From an uncultured Pseudoalteromonas sp. (GTDB lineage Bacteria > Pseudomonadota > Gammaproteobacteria > Enterobacterales > Alteromonadaceae), in the NCBI GenBank assembly GCA_947493455.1, contig CANLRB010000019.1:1-64000 (forward strand): a stretch of 64,000 nucleotides of DNA, given 5' to 3'. The translations under genes were made by a program, and so were the position numbers. This document shows positions 44,838 through 58,620 of this stretch, piece after piece (the stretch's first letter is position 1; each line of letters opens with the position of its first letter). Under the pieces are notes generated by a model. The model was given only the letters and a program-made list of their open reading frames with translations, was not told the origin of the DNA and did no database searches.

Positions 44838-46169
44838 CTAAATAAACTTCTTAATTATAAAATCGACTTTAACACGCTTCGCCTGACTCAATAGCTTTCT
44901 TACTGGATCAGGGTATTGTTCAACCGTCTCGAGTTGCTCATATCCAGTTAATAAGGTCGAGTTAGCAAGGATCTGCTGCAGTTCCTTGTCGAGTAGTGGC
45001 TTAAGGGTCTGCTCAGGATCATCAAATAGGATGCCATTTTCAATATCAAGACCCCATGCCCTTGGATTTAGGTTGTGTCCCGTCATCAATTGATAACGAT
45101 TATCAACGTTAATCCCTTTCAAATGGAACGAATTGGACTCGTGCTTCCACAAGTAAACCTTGAGTTGACCACTTTTTACATAGGTGTCTTTGGCTTTCAG
45201 AAATTTATATAAAATAGTTTCATACAAATAAGGGAGTGCACCGATTTTACTAAATGGTTTATCAGGTGAAATATAGAAATCATTCGCCGTTTTATCACCG
45301 ACTACAATGGTAATATTAACTCCTTTCTTTAATTTCTTTCGTAAAACACGCAACAGTGGTGCTGGAAAATTAAAGTATGGTGTATATAAAACCATTTCCG
45401 ATTCAGATAACTCGAATAGATTTTTAATTAACTTATTTAATTTATTACCGCGTCGACCAAACCCTAAAAATAACCTTGCTTCAATGCTGTTTTCACTTTC
45501 GCTTTGGGCTTTGGCGTAATGTGCGCTGCGCAACGTTTTCATTAATCGTTTGTGGCTATTTTTTACCTCAGCAAGCTTTTGAACGGGCTTTACATCAAGT
45601 CGTGGAACAGCCGCTGATGTCAATAGTATTTGGTCAGTAAATTGATAAAATGCATCACTCAATGCGCTACTTTTAATCAAGAAATAACGATCTAAACGAT
45701 ACTTTTCATGATGATGTAGATAAACGTTATTTAAACTTGCCCCGCTATATAAAACGGTGTCGTCAAATATAAAACCTTTTAAATGGAGGACGCCAAAGAG
45801 CTCTTTTGCTTTAACGGGAACGCCAAAAACAGTCACGTTACTGTTAAATTTTTGCGCGTAATCATAATAAAACCCGGCGTTGCCGTCGCTTTGCTTCTCA
45901 CCAATCAAACCACGTTGCGCACGATGATAGTCAACCAAAATTGTTATTGATAACTCTGGTTTAAGCAATGACGCTTGATGCAGCGCTTCGAGAATTTCCT
46001 GACCGGCGTCATCATCTTGCAAGTACAGTGCAGTGATAACGATGCGTTTCGTGGCATTGCGTATTAGCGATAGCAGGGTCTCCTTGTACGCGCGCGCACT
46101 TGGCAATATTTCAATATCACTTGGTTTGATGCTATAGCCAGCTTCTTTACGCCAAAAATCAAATGCCAC
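44838..46169 (-). CDS. pssA: CDP-diacylglycerol-serine O-phosphatidyltransferase PssA
   Basis: Protein of 443 residues of the phospholipase D superfamily, like E. coli PssA (451). It makes phosphatidylserine from CDP-diacylglycerol and serine, the first step to phosphatidylethanolamine, as a peripheral membrane enzyme. Two HKD motifs are complete: HLKGFIFDDTVLYSGASLNN near residue 130 and HLKGINVDNRYQLMTGHNLN near residue 350. Early blocks SARAYKETLLSLIRNATKRI and ALYLQDDDAGQEIL fit. The start is an ATG with weak ribosome site. It stands alone between ald and trxB. Confidence 0.93.
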   Translation of the reverse strand: MAFDFWRKEAGYSIKPSDIEILPSARAYKETLLSLIRNATKRIVITALYLQDDDAGQEILEALHQASLLKPELSITILVDYHRAQRGLIGEKQSDGNAGFYYDYAQKFNSNVTVFGVPVKAKELFGVLHLKGFIFDDTVLYSGASLNNVYLHHHEKYRLDRYFLIKSSALSDAFYQFTDQILLTSAAVPRLDVKPVQKLAEVKNSHKRLMKTLRSAHYAKAQSESENSIEARLFLGFGRRGNKLNKLIKNLFELSESEMVLYTPYFNFPAPLLRVLRKKLKKGVNITIVVGDKTANDFYISPDKPFSKIGALPYLYETILYKFLKAKDTYVKSGQLKVYLWKHESNSFHLKGINVDNRYQLMTGHNLNPRAWGLDIENGILFDDPEQTLKPLLDKELQQILANSTLLTGYEQLETVEQYPDPVRKLLSQAKRVKVDFIIKKFI

Positions 46170-46275
46170 AAATAAAATCCTATCTAAATTTCAATACAAA
46201 CTGATAAAACATAACAAAAAAAAATTAATAACGCACACTAATTCAGATTGAACTGAGTTAAATGTTTAAAATTAA

Positions 46276-47370
<1,095 letters not shown>

Positions 47371-47405
47371 GGTTGGAGTGCCATCGCGATGCGGTGGCCT
47401 TACCT

Positions 47406-48122
47406 ATGACATCAATACTCTATCATTTACCTTCTGAAGGTAGCCACTTCCCAAACCCAGATCAAGCGCTAACTGAGCCTGACGGTTTACTTGCTGTTGG
47501 CGGCACATTATCAATTCCTAGGCTTAAATGCGCCTATAGAAACGGTATTTTCCCTTGGTATAGCGAAGGAGAACCGTTAATGTGGTGGAGTCCGTCTACC
47601 CGCTGTATTTTGCACTTTGACGACATCTACGTGAACCGGAGCTTACGCAAATATCAAAAAAAGTATACGTTCAGAGTTAAAGTTAACTCTCAATTTGAAC
47701 AGGTAATATGGCACTGCGCGAAACAACGCGAACAACTCCAGGGTACTTGGATTACCGACGACATGATCTCAGCTTATAGTGCGTTACACAAAGCCGGAAT
47801 TGCCCATAGCCTTGAGGTTTACTTAGACGAGCAACTTGTTGGTGGTCTTTATGGTGTCATGCAAAATGGCGTGTTTTGTGGTGAATCGATGTTTAATACA
47901 ATTGATAATGCATCAAAGTTAGCCATGTGGGCGTTATGTAATTGGCTTAAAAGACACGACATGGCGTTTATAGATTGTCAAATGGAAAACCCATTTTTAA
48001 TGGCAATAGGCGCAAAATTAGTTACACGCGATGAATATTTAACTAAACTTAAACAAGCAGACAAAATCACTGTGCCCACAAATTTATGGCTAACTCAGGA
48101 GCTTTTCGATATTTATGAGTGA
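47406..48122 (+). CDS. aat: Leucyl/phenylalanyl-tRNA-protein transferase
   Basis: Protein of 238 residues (E. coli 234) that adds leucine or phenylalanine from tRNA to the N-terminus of proteins beginning with lysine or arginine, making them ClpAPS substrates. Blocks: FPNPDQALTEPDGLLAVGG, YRNGIFPWYSEGEPLMWWSPS, the GTWITDDMISAYSALHKAG segment and GVFCGESMFN. The ATG at 47406 is the family start. The gene overlaps bpt by eight bases, and clpA and clpS lie 1 kb further on, so the N-degron genes are grouped. Confidence 0.96.
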   Translation: MTSILYHLPSEGSHFPNPDQALTEPDGLLAVGGTLSIPRLKCAYRNGIFPWYSEGEPLMWWSPSTRCILHFDDIYVNRSLRKYQKKYTFRVKVNSQFEQVIWHCAKQREQLQGTWITDDMISAYSALHKAGIAHSLEVYLDEQLVGGLYGVMQNGVFCGESMFNTIDNASKLAMWALCNWLKRHDMAFIDCQMENPFLMAIGAKLVTRDEYLTKLKQADKITVPTNLWLTQELFDIYE

Positions 48123-48819
48123 CCACTTGCCATTTAAACTCGGACTAAGCCAAAGCTTTCCTTGCAGTTATTTAGACGATGAGCAAGAGCGCCTGTTAGT
48201 GGTACTCGATGAGTCTTTTTATCGTAGTGAACGATTTGAACAGCTGTTAAATATGGGATTTCGCCGAAGTGGTGATCAAATTTATCGACCCCATTGTGAA
48301 CATTGCAGCGCGTGTCAGGCAATACGCATACCGACAGCCAATTTTAACAAGTCGAAATCACAAAAACGAAAATTTAACAAGGCAAAGAATTTTGATTTAA
48401 AAGTAAGCCACAGTTCGAGAGAAAACTATTATCCTCTTTATGAGAAGTATATTAACCAGCGCCACAAAGATGGTGCAATGTATCCCGCGAACTACGAGCA
48501 ATATCAAAGCTTTTTAATTTGCGATTGGCTTTCACCTTTGTACTTTGAACTTTGGCATGATAATCAACTTATCGCGGTTGCTGTAACAGATAATTTATCG
48601 CATTCATTGTCAGCGATTTATACTTTTTTTGACCCTGACTATGCTGACTATAGTCTTGGTAGTGTGATGATCTTGCATCAAATCGAATACGCTCAGCGTC
48701 ACGCGAAACATCATCTTTATCTTGGTTATTACATAGAACACTGCAATAAAATGAATTATAAACGTCAATTCAAGCCTCTCCACGCGCTTGAAAACAATGT
48801 ATGGCATCTTTATTTGTAA
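48115..48819 (+). CDS. bpt: Aspartate/glutamate leucyltransferase (arginyltransferase family) Bpt
   Basis: Protein of 234 residues of the Ate1/Bpt family. The bacterial form transfers leucine from tRNA to N-terminal aspartate or glutamate and so widens the N-degron rule. Blocks: PCSYLDDEQERLLVVLD, GFRRSGDQIYRPHCEHCSACQAIRIP with the cysteine pair in CEHCSAC, and YEKYINQRHKDGAMYP; SAIYTFFDPDYADYSLGSV and LGYYIEHCNKMNYK in the GNAT-like half. It starts inside aat. E. coli lacks it, so its position between aat and infA is a difference from the E. coli order. Confidence 0.95.
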   Translation: MSDHLPFKLGLSQSFPCSYLDDEQERLLVVLDESFYRSERFEQLLNMGFRRSGDQIYRPHCEHCSACQAIRIPTANFNKSKSQKRKFNKAKNFDLKVSHSSRENYYPLYEKYINQRHKDGAMYPANYEQYQSFLICDWLSPLYFELWHDNQLIAVAVTDNLSHSLSAIYTFFDPDYADYSLGSVMILHQIEYAQRHAKHHLYLGYYIEHCNKMNYKRQFKPLHALENNVWHLYL

Positions 48820-48888
48820 TTTTATTCGCTTTGCCTTTACATATTGAAATGATTTGGGCAAAATTTGCAGCTTCAAATGAACTATTGA

Positions 48889-49122
<234 letters not shown>

Positions 49123-49138
49123 TTAGCGCACGAATAAA

Positions 49139-49166
49139 AAAAGCCCGGCCTATGCCGGGCTTTTTA
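49139..49166. terminator. Bidirectional terminator between infA and clpA
   Basis: AAGCCCGGC (49141-49149) pairs with GCCGGGCTT (49154-49162) around CTAT, with A-runs before and T-runs after. It ends infA and the convergent clpA. Confidence 0.93.
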
Positions 49167-49168
49167 GT

Positions 49169-51436
49169 TTACGCTTCAGCTAGGGCTGTTTCGTAAACAA
49201 AGCAGAGTTTATCGTCTTCGACGTCAATCTTAACACTGCCGCCGCCAACTAACTCACCAAATAAAATTTCATTGGCTAACGGTTTTTTCAGCTTTTCTTG
49301 AATCAAACGTGCCATCGGGCGTGCGCCCATCGCTTGATCGTACCCTTTTCTTGCTAGCCACTGACGGGCTGCTTCAGTCACTTCCATACACACAGATTTC
49401 GCATCTAACTGACTTTGTAGTTCAACAGTAAATTTGTCTACTACTTGTAATATGACTTGCTCATCAAGATGATTAAACCAAATTATATTGTCGAGACGAT
49501 TTCTAAATTCAGGGGTAAAGGTTTTATTTATCTCGCTCATTGCGTCATGAGAATGATCTTGTTGCTTAAAACCAATCGATTTTCTAATCGTTTCCTGTAC
49601 ACCTGCGTTGGTTGTCATGACCACTATTACATTTCGAAAATCGGCTTTACGGCCATTATTGTCGGTTAAGGTACCGTGATCCATTACCTGCAATAATACA
49701 TTGAAGATGTCAGGGTGTGCTTTTTCAATTTCATCAAGTAACACAACGCTGTGAGGTTGCTTTATCACCGCATCCGTTAATAAACCGCCTTGTTCATACC
49801 CTACATAGCCAGGAGGCGCGCCAATAAGTCTACTAATTGCATGGCGTTCCATGTACTCTGACATATCAAATCGGATCAAATCGACACCTAAGCATTTAGC
49901 GAGCTGTTTGGTTACTTCAGTTTTGCCCACGCCGGTCGGACCTGCAAATAAGAACGAACCAATTGGCTTGTCATCGCTTGATAAACCAGATCGCGACAAG
50001 CGAATCGCCGATGTGAGCGCATCAATCGACTGAGTTTGACCGAAAACAACCATTTTTAAGTTGCGATCGAGTAATCGCAAGGTTTCTTTGTCAGAATTCG
50101 ATACATTCTGCTCAGGGATCCGTGCTATTTTTGCGATAATTTGTTCAATATCATTAACACCAATGGTTTTCTTTCGTCGCGATGCCGGAAGCAAGCGCTG
50201 GTTTGCGCCAGCTTCATCAATAACGTCAATTGCTTTGTCAGGTAAATGCCGCTCATTGATGTATTTTGCACTCAATTCTGCTGCTGCTTTTAAAGCTGGC
50301 TGCGTATAGCGAATACCATGATGTTCTTCATACCGCTCTTTTAATCCCATTAAAATCTTGGTTGTATCGGCGATACTCGGTTCGACAATGTCTATTTTTT
50401 GAAAACGACGTACGAGTGCGCGATCTTTTTCAAATATATTTTTAAATTCGCCGTAAGTCGTGGAACCTAAACAACGTAATTGTCCACTCGATAATAAAGG
50501 TTTAATTAAATTAGACGCATCCATCACCCCACCGGACGCCGCACCTGCACCAATAATCGTGTGAATTTCATCGATAAATAAAATTGCGCCAGGTTTTGCT
50601 TGAAGCTGTTTTAAGAGTGATTTAAAACGCTTTTCAAAATCGCCACGATATTTAGTTCCCGCTAACAAAGCGCCCATATCAAGTGAATATACAACTGCAT
50701 CACTTATCACATCAGGCACATCCTGATTAACAATGCGATAGGCCAGCCCTTCAGCAATTGCGGTTTTACCAACACCTGCCTCGCCCACTAACAGCGGGTT
50801 ATTTTTCTTGCGTCGACACAACACTTGAATCGTTCGCTCTATTTCACTATCGCGCCCTACAAGCGGGTCGATATTGCCCTGCTCTGCTTGTTGGTTGAGA
50901 TTTGTTGTAAAATTTTCCAATTGATTTGCGTCGGCTGGTTGCGCCTCAATTTGTTCATCATTAATTTCTTGGTCGTCATCCGGCTGATGATTATCCGAAT
51001 CTAACTTAGAAATACCGTGTGAAATATAGTTAACAATATCGAGCCGAGTAACATCGGACTTTTTCAATAAATAAACAGCTTGGCTTTCTTGTTCACTAAA
51101 AATAGCTACGAGTACATTTGCTCCGGTTACTTCGTTTTTGCCCGATGACTGAACATGGAACACGGCACGTTGCAATACTCTTTGAAAACCTAGAGTCGGC
51201 TGCGTCTCTCGCTCATCTTCCAATTCTGGAATTAATGGCGTTGTTTCATCAATAAATTCAGAGAGAGATAACTTTAGCGATTGCATATCGGTGCCACATT
51301 GACTCAATGCGTCAATGGCCGATGGGTTTTCAAGTAAAGCCAATAATAAATGCTCGACCGTCATAAACTCATGACGGCGACTACGTGCTTCTTTAAATGC
51401 GGTATTCAGGGTGATTTCTAAATCTTTATTTAGCAT
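49169..51436 (-). CDS. clpA: ATP-dependent Clp protease ATP-binding subunit ClpA
   Basis: Protein of 755 residues (E. coli 758), a double-ring AAA+ unfoldase that feeds ClpP. Parts: N-domain (1-145), first ATPase with GEAGVGKTAIAEGLAYR and ILFIDEIHTIIGAG, second ATPase with GPTGVGKTEVTKQLAK and VVLLDEIEKAHPD, and the C-terminal D2 small domain. A short acidic linker (about 145-175) follows the N-domain. ClpP is not in the window. It is downstream of clpS on the same strand after 20 bases, so the adaptor and the unfoldase are made together. Confidence 0.97.
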   Translation of the reverse strand: MLNKDLEITLNTAFKEARSRRHEFMTVEHLLLALLENPSAIDALSQCGTDMQSLKLSLSEFIDETTPLIPELEDERETQPTLGFQRVLQRAVFHVQSSGKNEVTGANVLVAIFSEQESQAVYLLKKSDVTRLDIVNYISHGISKLDSDNHQPDDDQEINDEQIEAQPADANQLENFTTNLNQQAEQGNIDPLVGRDSEIERTIQVLCRRKKNNPLLVGEAGVGKTAIAEGLAYRIVNQDVPDVISDAVVYSLDMGALLAGTKYRGDFEKRFKSLLKQLQAKPGAILFIDEIHTIIGAGAASGGVMDASNLIKPLLSSGQLRCLGSTTYGEFKNIFEKDRALVRRFQKIDIVEPSIADTTKILMGLKERYEEHHGIRYTQPALKAAAELSAKYINERHLPDKAIDVIDEAGANQRLLPASRRKKTIGVNDIEQIIAKIARIPEQNVSNSDKETLRLLDRNLKMVVFGQTQSIDALTSAIRLSRSGLSSDDKPIGSFLFAGPTGVGKTEVTKQLAKCLGVDLIRFDMSEYMERHAISRLIGAPPGYVGYEQGGLLTDAVIKQPHSVVLLDEIEKAHPDIFNVLLQVMDHGTLTDNNGRKADFRNVIVVMTTNAGVQETIRKSIGFKQQDHSHDAMSEINKTFTPEFRNRLDNIIWFNHLDEQVILQVVDKFTVELQSQLDAKSVCMEVTEAARQWLARKGYDQAMGARPMARLIQEKLKKPLANEILFGELVGGGSVKIDVEDDKLCFVYETALAEA

Positions 51437-51456
51437 AGGCCACTCCTTAATTTACA

Positions 51457-51777
51457 CTACTGTGCAGGTTCACTGTTACATAACAACGGATGTTCGTTGT
51501 CTCTTGCATACTGGTTTACCTGCGCGACTTTTGTCTCTGCGATTTCGGCAGAATAGACGCCACAAATGGCTTTACCTTCATAATGAACTTTAAGCATAAT
51601 CTCCGTTGCTTGTTCGTCAGTTTTATTAAAAAAGCGGGTTAACACCTCAACCACAAAATCCATCGGCGTATAGTCATCGTTATTCAATATGACTTGATAC
51701 TTACGCGGTGGTTGCAACTTTTGTTTTTCACTGTCGCGAACTACATCGGCGACAGACGAGTTATTTGTACTACTCAT
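51457..51777 (-). CDS. clpS: ClpS adaptor for N-degron substrates
   Basis: Protein of 106 residues, the same as E. coli ClpS. It binds N-terminal Leu, Phe, Tyr and Trp and delivers the protein to ClpAP. The core [20 protein letters not shown] contains the NDDYTPM pocket motif, and [20 protein letters not shown] with the second histidine-bearing block NEHPLLC is complete. The ATG at 51777 gives the family length; a TTG 14 codons earlier is possible. It is divergent from cspD, as in E. coli. Confidence 0.95.
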   Translation of the reverse strand: MSSTNNSSVADVVRDSEKQKLQPPRKYQVILNNDDYTPMDFVVEVLTRFFNKTDEQATEIMLKVHYEGKAICGVYSAEIAETKVAQVNQYARDNEHPLLCNSEPAQ

Positions 51778-51871
51778 AATATAAATATAGTCATCTCTTG
51801 GTATCTCAAGCAAACTCAAGATGTAATTTTTTAATAAAAGTATTAACGTGCTAAAAAATAATAAAAAATAC

Positions 51872-51928
51872 TTGACTGTTTGTACAATTAAACTACAGTC
51901 ACTAGTGGTTTGGTTATCTGTTAACCAA
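51872..51928 (+). promoter_or_regulatory. cspD promoter and leader stem-loop
   Basis: TTGACT (51872-51877) and TACAGT (51894-51899) with a 16-base spacer form a plausible promoter. The transcript would have a leader of about 85 bases that contains a 7-bp stem, TTGGTTA (51910-51916) with TAACCAA (51922-51928). Leaders with structure are usual for cold-shock genes. Confidence 0.45.
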
Positions 51929-51991
51929 CTAATACTAAGTATAAGTGTAGAATAACACGAATTTAGTCAACTTATAGAAGGATGTAGAAGT

Positions 51992-52207
51992 ATGGCTTGC
52001 GGAAAAGTCAAATGGTTCAATAACGCCAAAGGTTTTGGGTTTATCGTTGAAGACGGCAGTGAAGAAGATATTTTTGCTCACTTTTCAACAATTGTGATGG
52101 ACGGTTATAAAACCTTAAAAGCAGGGCAAGATGTTACATTTGAGTTGCAAGAAGGACCTAAAGGGCTTCACGCGACAAACATCGCACCAACAGGTTCAGA
52201 TAGTTAA
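51992..52207 (+). CDS. cspD: Cold-shock-like protein CspD
   Basis: Protein of 71 residues with a cold-shock domain: GKVKWFNNAKGFGFIVEDG contains RNP1 (KGFGFI) and EDIFAHFSTI contains RNP2. The position divergent from clpS-clpA and the C-terminal tail beyond the domain (HATNIAPTGSDS) identify it as CspD, which in E. coli is induced in stationary phase and inhibits replication, and not as a cold-induced CspA. The start follows AGAAGGATGTAGAAGT. A terminator follows. Confidence 0.93.
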   Translation: MACGKVKWFNNAKGFGFIVEDGSEEDIFAHFSTIVMDGYKTLKAGQDVTFELQEGPKGLHATNIAPTGSDS

Positions 52208-52238
52208 ACGCGGTTTAACGTTAGAACAAAAACAAAGG

Positions 52239-52261
52239 AAGCGGGCTCCCCGCTTTTTTAT
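52239..52261 (+). terminator. Terminator of cspD
   Basis: AAGCGGG pairs with CCCGCTT around a short loop, followed by TTTTT. Confidence 0.85.
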
Positions 52262-52430
52262 TGCCCGATAATCACGCGCTTTATACCACCTTAGTTGCAA
52301 ATAATTCACAACCACTTTTTATTTGCTGTCGCCCTGCTATACTATCGCGCAATTGTGATCTCAATTCATCTTATATTTAAGTGACATAAGCTTGAAAGTA
52401 AGAGGTTTAGCCATTACATATTATTGTTGA

Positions 52431-54695
<2,265 letters not shown>

Positions 54696-54718
54696 TTCAT
54701 TTTTGAATTAACGTTTAA

Positions 54719-54746
54719 GGGCAGTCTATGACTGCCCTTTTGTTTT
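54719..54746 (+). terminator. Terminator of idh
   Basis: GGGCAGTC (54719-54726) and GACTGCCC (54730-54737) form a perfect stem with loop TAT, followed by TTTTGTTTT. Confidence 0.88.
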
Positions 54747-54761
54747 CTAAAGGATGTTCCA

Positions 54762-55364
54762 TTGACCTTTAAACGACCACCAAGACGATTTAAAAAGCCA
54801 ACCCTGGAAAGTAAGCCTAAAACAATGGCTGAACAAGTTATCGTTTTGTTTAATAAGCCATTTGACGTATTGAGTCAGTTTACCGACGATTCAAAACGAC
54901 AAACCCTTGCTAACTTTATTCCGATAAAGGAAATCTACGCCGCAGGTCGACTTGACCGAGATAGTGAAGGGCTGTTGATATTGACCAATGACGGCAAACT
55001 GCAACATAAAATCGCATCGCCGAAAAATAAGATGTCAAAAGAATATTGGGTACAAGTCGAAGGTGACGTAACGGACGAAGCGATTGACAAGTTAATAAAA
55101 GGTGTTGACTTAAAAGACGGTAAAACCCTACCGGCAAAAGTATCGCGCATGGCCTCCCCTGATGTTTGGCCTCGGAACCCGCCCATCCGCGAGCGAAAAA
55201 ACATACCAACTTCATGGCTACGTATCGAAATTAAAGAAGGGAAAAATCGGCAAGTACGTCGCATGACAGCGCACGTTGGTTTTCCAACGCTTAGACTTAT
55301 CCGCTATCGAATTGGTTCGTGGACAATCGATGGAATAGAAAACGGTGACTTCAAAAGACTATAA
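54762..55364 (+). CDS. rluE: 23S rRNA pseudouridine(2457) synthase RluE
   Basis: Protein of 200 residues of the RsuA/RluB/E/F group. It isomerises a uridine of 23S rRNA (2457 in E. coli) to pseudouridine. Motifs: FNKPFDVLSQFTDD, AGRLDRDSEGLLILTNDG with the catalytic aspartate in GRLDRDS, and EGKNRQVRRMTAHVGFPTLRLIR. No S4 domain is present, as in RluE. TTG at 54762 follows AAAGGA and is used here; an ATG at 54825 would cut a basic tail (FKRPPRRFKKP) that may help RNA binding. The gene lies beside idh as E. coli rluE lies beside icd. Confidence 0.92.
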   Translation: MTFKRPPRRFKKPTLESKPKTMAEQVIVLFNKPFDVLSQFTDDSKRQTLANFIPIKEIYAAGRLDRDSEGLLILTNDGKLQHKIASPKNKMSKEYWVQVEGDVTDEAIDKLIKGVDLKDGKTLPAKVSRMASPDVWPRNPPIRERKNIPTSWLRIEIKEGKNRQVRRMTAHVGFPTLRLIRYRIGSWTIDGIENGDFKRL

Positions 55365-55413
55365 AATCTTTATACTTCGTACTCAAATAGCATGAAACCA
55401 AACTGATTTTCAT

Positions 55414-55421
55414 GCTATAAT
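55414..55421 (+). promoter_or_regulatory. Extended -10 promoter of mnmA
   Basis: TGCTATAAT matches the consensus -10 with the TG extension, at 55413-55421, and lies 34 bases before the mnmA ATG. A -35 (TGAAAC) is weak, as is usual with extended -10 promoters. Confidence 0.55.
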
Positions 55422-55454
55422 GCGCGCCTTTAAATTTGCAGAGCATTCGTAACT

Positions 55455-56555
55455 ATGAGCGATAATAGTAACATCAAAGTCATCGTCGGCATGTCTGGCG
55501 GCGTAGATTCTTCAGTTTCAGCATATTTACTCAAACAACAAGGCTATCAAGTTGAAGGCTTGTTTATGAAAAACTGGGAAGAAGACGACACTGATGAGTA
55601 CTGTGCCGCTGCAGAAGACCTAAAAGATGCACAAGCTGTATGTGAAAAGTTAGGTATTGAACTACACACAGTTAACTTTGCAGCTGAATATTGGGATAAC
55701 GTATTCGAGTATTTTCTCGCTGAATATAAAGCGGGCCGCACACCAAACCCCGATATCATGTGTAATAAAGAAATTAAGTTCAAAGCGTTTTTAGAGTTCG
55801 CAGCTGAAGCACTCGGTGCGGATTATATTGCAACGGGTCACTACGTACAGCGCCGCGAAGTCGACGGAAAATTTGAGATGGTGCGTGGCTTAGATAACAA
55901 TAAAGATCAAAGCTATTTTCTCTATACACTGAGCCACGAGCACGTACAACAAACGCTATTCCCTGTTGGTAATATCGAAAAGCCTGAAGTTCGCAGAATT
56001 GCTGAAGAACAAGGTTTAATTACCTACGATAAAAAAGACTCTACCGGCATTTGTTTTATCGGTGAACGTAAGTTTAAAGATTTTCTACAAAAATTTTTAC
56101 CAGCCCAGCCAGGAAAAATCGAAGATACTGACGGTAATACTGTTGGTGAACACGAAGGCCTCATGTATCACACGCTCGGTCAACGCAAAGGATTATTAAT
56201 TGGCGGCATGAAAGAAGGTTCTGGCGAACCTTGGTACGTAGTAGATAAAGATATCGAGCGTAACGTACTTGTCGTTGGTCAAGGTAAAGACAACGCGCGC
56301 CTGTATAGCAACGGCCTCATCGCAAATCAATTGCATTGGGTAGACCGTATTGGTCCAAAACAAACGCTGCGCTGTACTGTTAAAACACGTTATCGCCAAA
56401 CAGATATTCAGTGTACGTTATTGGCGGGAGAAGATGGACAAGCTCGTGTGCTGTTTGATGAACCGCAAAAAGCAGTCACCCCAGGCCAATCTGCCGTATT
56501 CTATCTTGGTGACATCTGTTTAGGCGGTGGCATTATCAACTCGGTGATACGATAA
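55455..56555 (+). CDS. mnmA: tRNA-specific 2-thiouridylase MnmA
   Basis: Protein of 366 residues (E. coli 368) that thiolates the wobble uridine 34 of tRNAs for Lys, Glu and Gln, with sulphur from the TusBCDE relay. PP-loop [15 protein letters not shown], nucleophile C103 in [13 protein letters not shown], and C200 in [12 protein letters not shown], the cysteine that carries the persulphide, are all found. The C-terminal beta-barrel (about 285-366) is complete. The stop overlaps the start of hflD by one base pair (ATAATG). Confidence 0.97.
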   Translation: MSDNSNIKVIVGMSGGVDSSVSAYLLKQQGYQVEGLFMKNWEEDDTDEYCAAAEDLKDAQAVCEKLGIELHTVNFAAEYWDNVFEYFLAEYKAGRTPNPDIMCNKEIKFKAFLEFAAEALGADYIATGHYVQRREVDGKFEMVRGLDNNKDQSYFLYTLSHEHVQQTLFPVGNIEKPEVRRIAEEQGLITYDKKDSTGICFIGERKFKDFLQKFLPAQPGKIEDTDGNTVGEHEGLMYHTLGQRKGLLIGGMKEGSGEPWYVVDKDIERNVLVVGQGKDNARLYSNGLIANQLHWVDRIGPKQTLRCTVKTRYRQTDIQCTLLAGEDGQARVLFDEPQKAVTPGQSAVFYLGDICLGGGIINSVIR

Positions 56556-57154
56556 TGAATCAACAACAAGTAATGGCACTTGCAGCTATGTGTCAAATTA
56601 CAAAATTCGTACAGCAAGTTGCGCACACAGGTCAAATTACAGAACAACAGTTATCGGATGCGCTATCTGGAATACTCGTGACCGATCCGAAAAACCCAGA
56701 GGATGTGTTTGCAGAATTAAACTTGCGTCAGGGCTACCGATTGATCGTTCAGCAACTTGAAAGCGGCTCAGACAAAAGTGTTGAGCTAGTAAAATATGTT
56801 GGCGGATTGATTCAATTGGAACGACTCGTTAGTGGTAAGCCATCAGTTCTTGCAGAACTTGGACGAAAAATTGATGATATGCATCGCCGAACAGCGCATT
56901 TTGAGCTTCATGACGAATCAATGGTTGCGGGACTTGCAGATATTTACGCAAACGTCATTAGCCCATTAGGCCAACGTATCCAAGTATTTGGTAAACCGGA
57001 ATTATTAAAACAACCGCATGTACAAAACAAGATCCGCGCGCTCTTGTTGGCTGGCATTCGTGCTGCTGTACTTTGGCGTCAGCTTGGCGGTAAGCGCAGG
57101 CACTTTTTCTTTAGTAAAGGAAAAATTGTCAAAATTGCAAAAGCAAATAGTTAA
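56555..57154 (+). CDS. hflD: High frequency lysogenization protein HflD
   Basis: Protein of 199 residues, mostly helical, similar in length to E. coli HflD (213). HflD was found as a protein that affects lambda CII stability; its normal cell role is unclear. Features: VMALAAMCQITKFVQQVAHTG at the start, GLIQLERLVSGK and the end KIRALLLAGIRAAVLWRQLGGKRRHFFFS. It is translationally coupled to mnmA and followed by purB, the conserved mnmA-hflD-purB order. Confidence 0.93.
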   Translation: MNQQQVMALAAMCQITKFVQQVAHTGQITEQQLSDALSGILVTDPKNPEDVFAELNLRQGYRLIVQQLESGSDKSVELVKYVGGLIQLERLVSGKPSVLAELGRKIDDMHRRTAHFELHDESMVAGLADIYANVISPLGQRIQVFGKPELLKQPHVQNKIRALLLAGIRAAVLWRQLGGKRRHFFFSKGKIVKIAKANS

Positions 57155-57166
57155 AATTTTCTCTAG

Positions 57167-58558
<1,392 letters not shown>

Positions 58559-58580
58559 TTTAAGGTCATTATAAATTAAG

Positions 58581-58609
58581 AAGCGAAAGGAAACTTTCGC
58601 TTTTTTTTT
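58581..58609 (+). terminator. Terminator of purB
   Basis: AAGCGAAAG (58581-58589) pairs with CTTTCGCTT (58594-58602), followed by a run of Ts. It lies directly before the next gene. Confidence 0.92.
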
Positions 58610-58620
58610 AGGAAATAAGT

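Noticed and set aside
54916-55264. Two overlapping antisense frames in rluE
   Set aside because: They lie wholly within a well-supported gene and resemble no protein.
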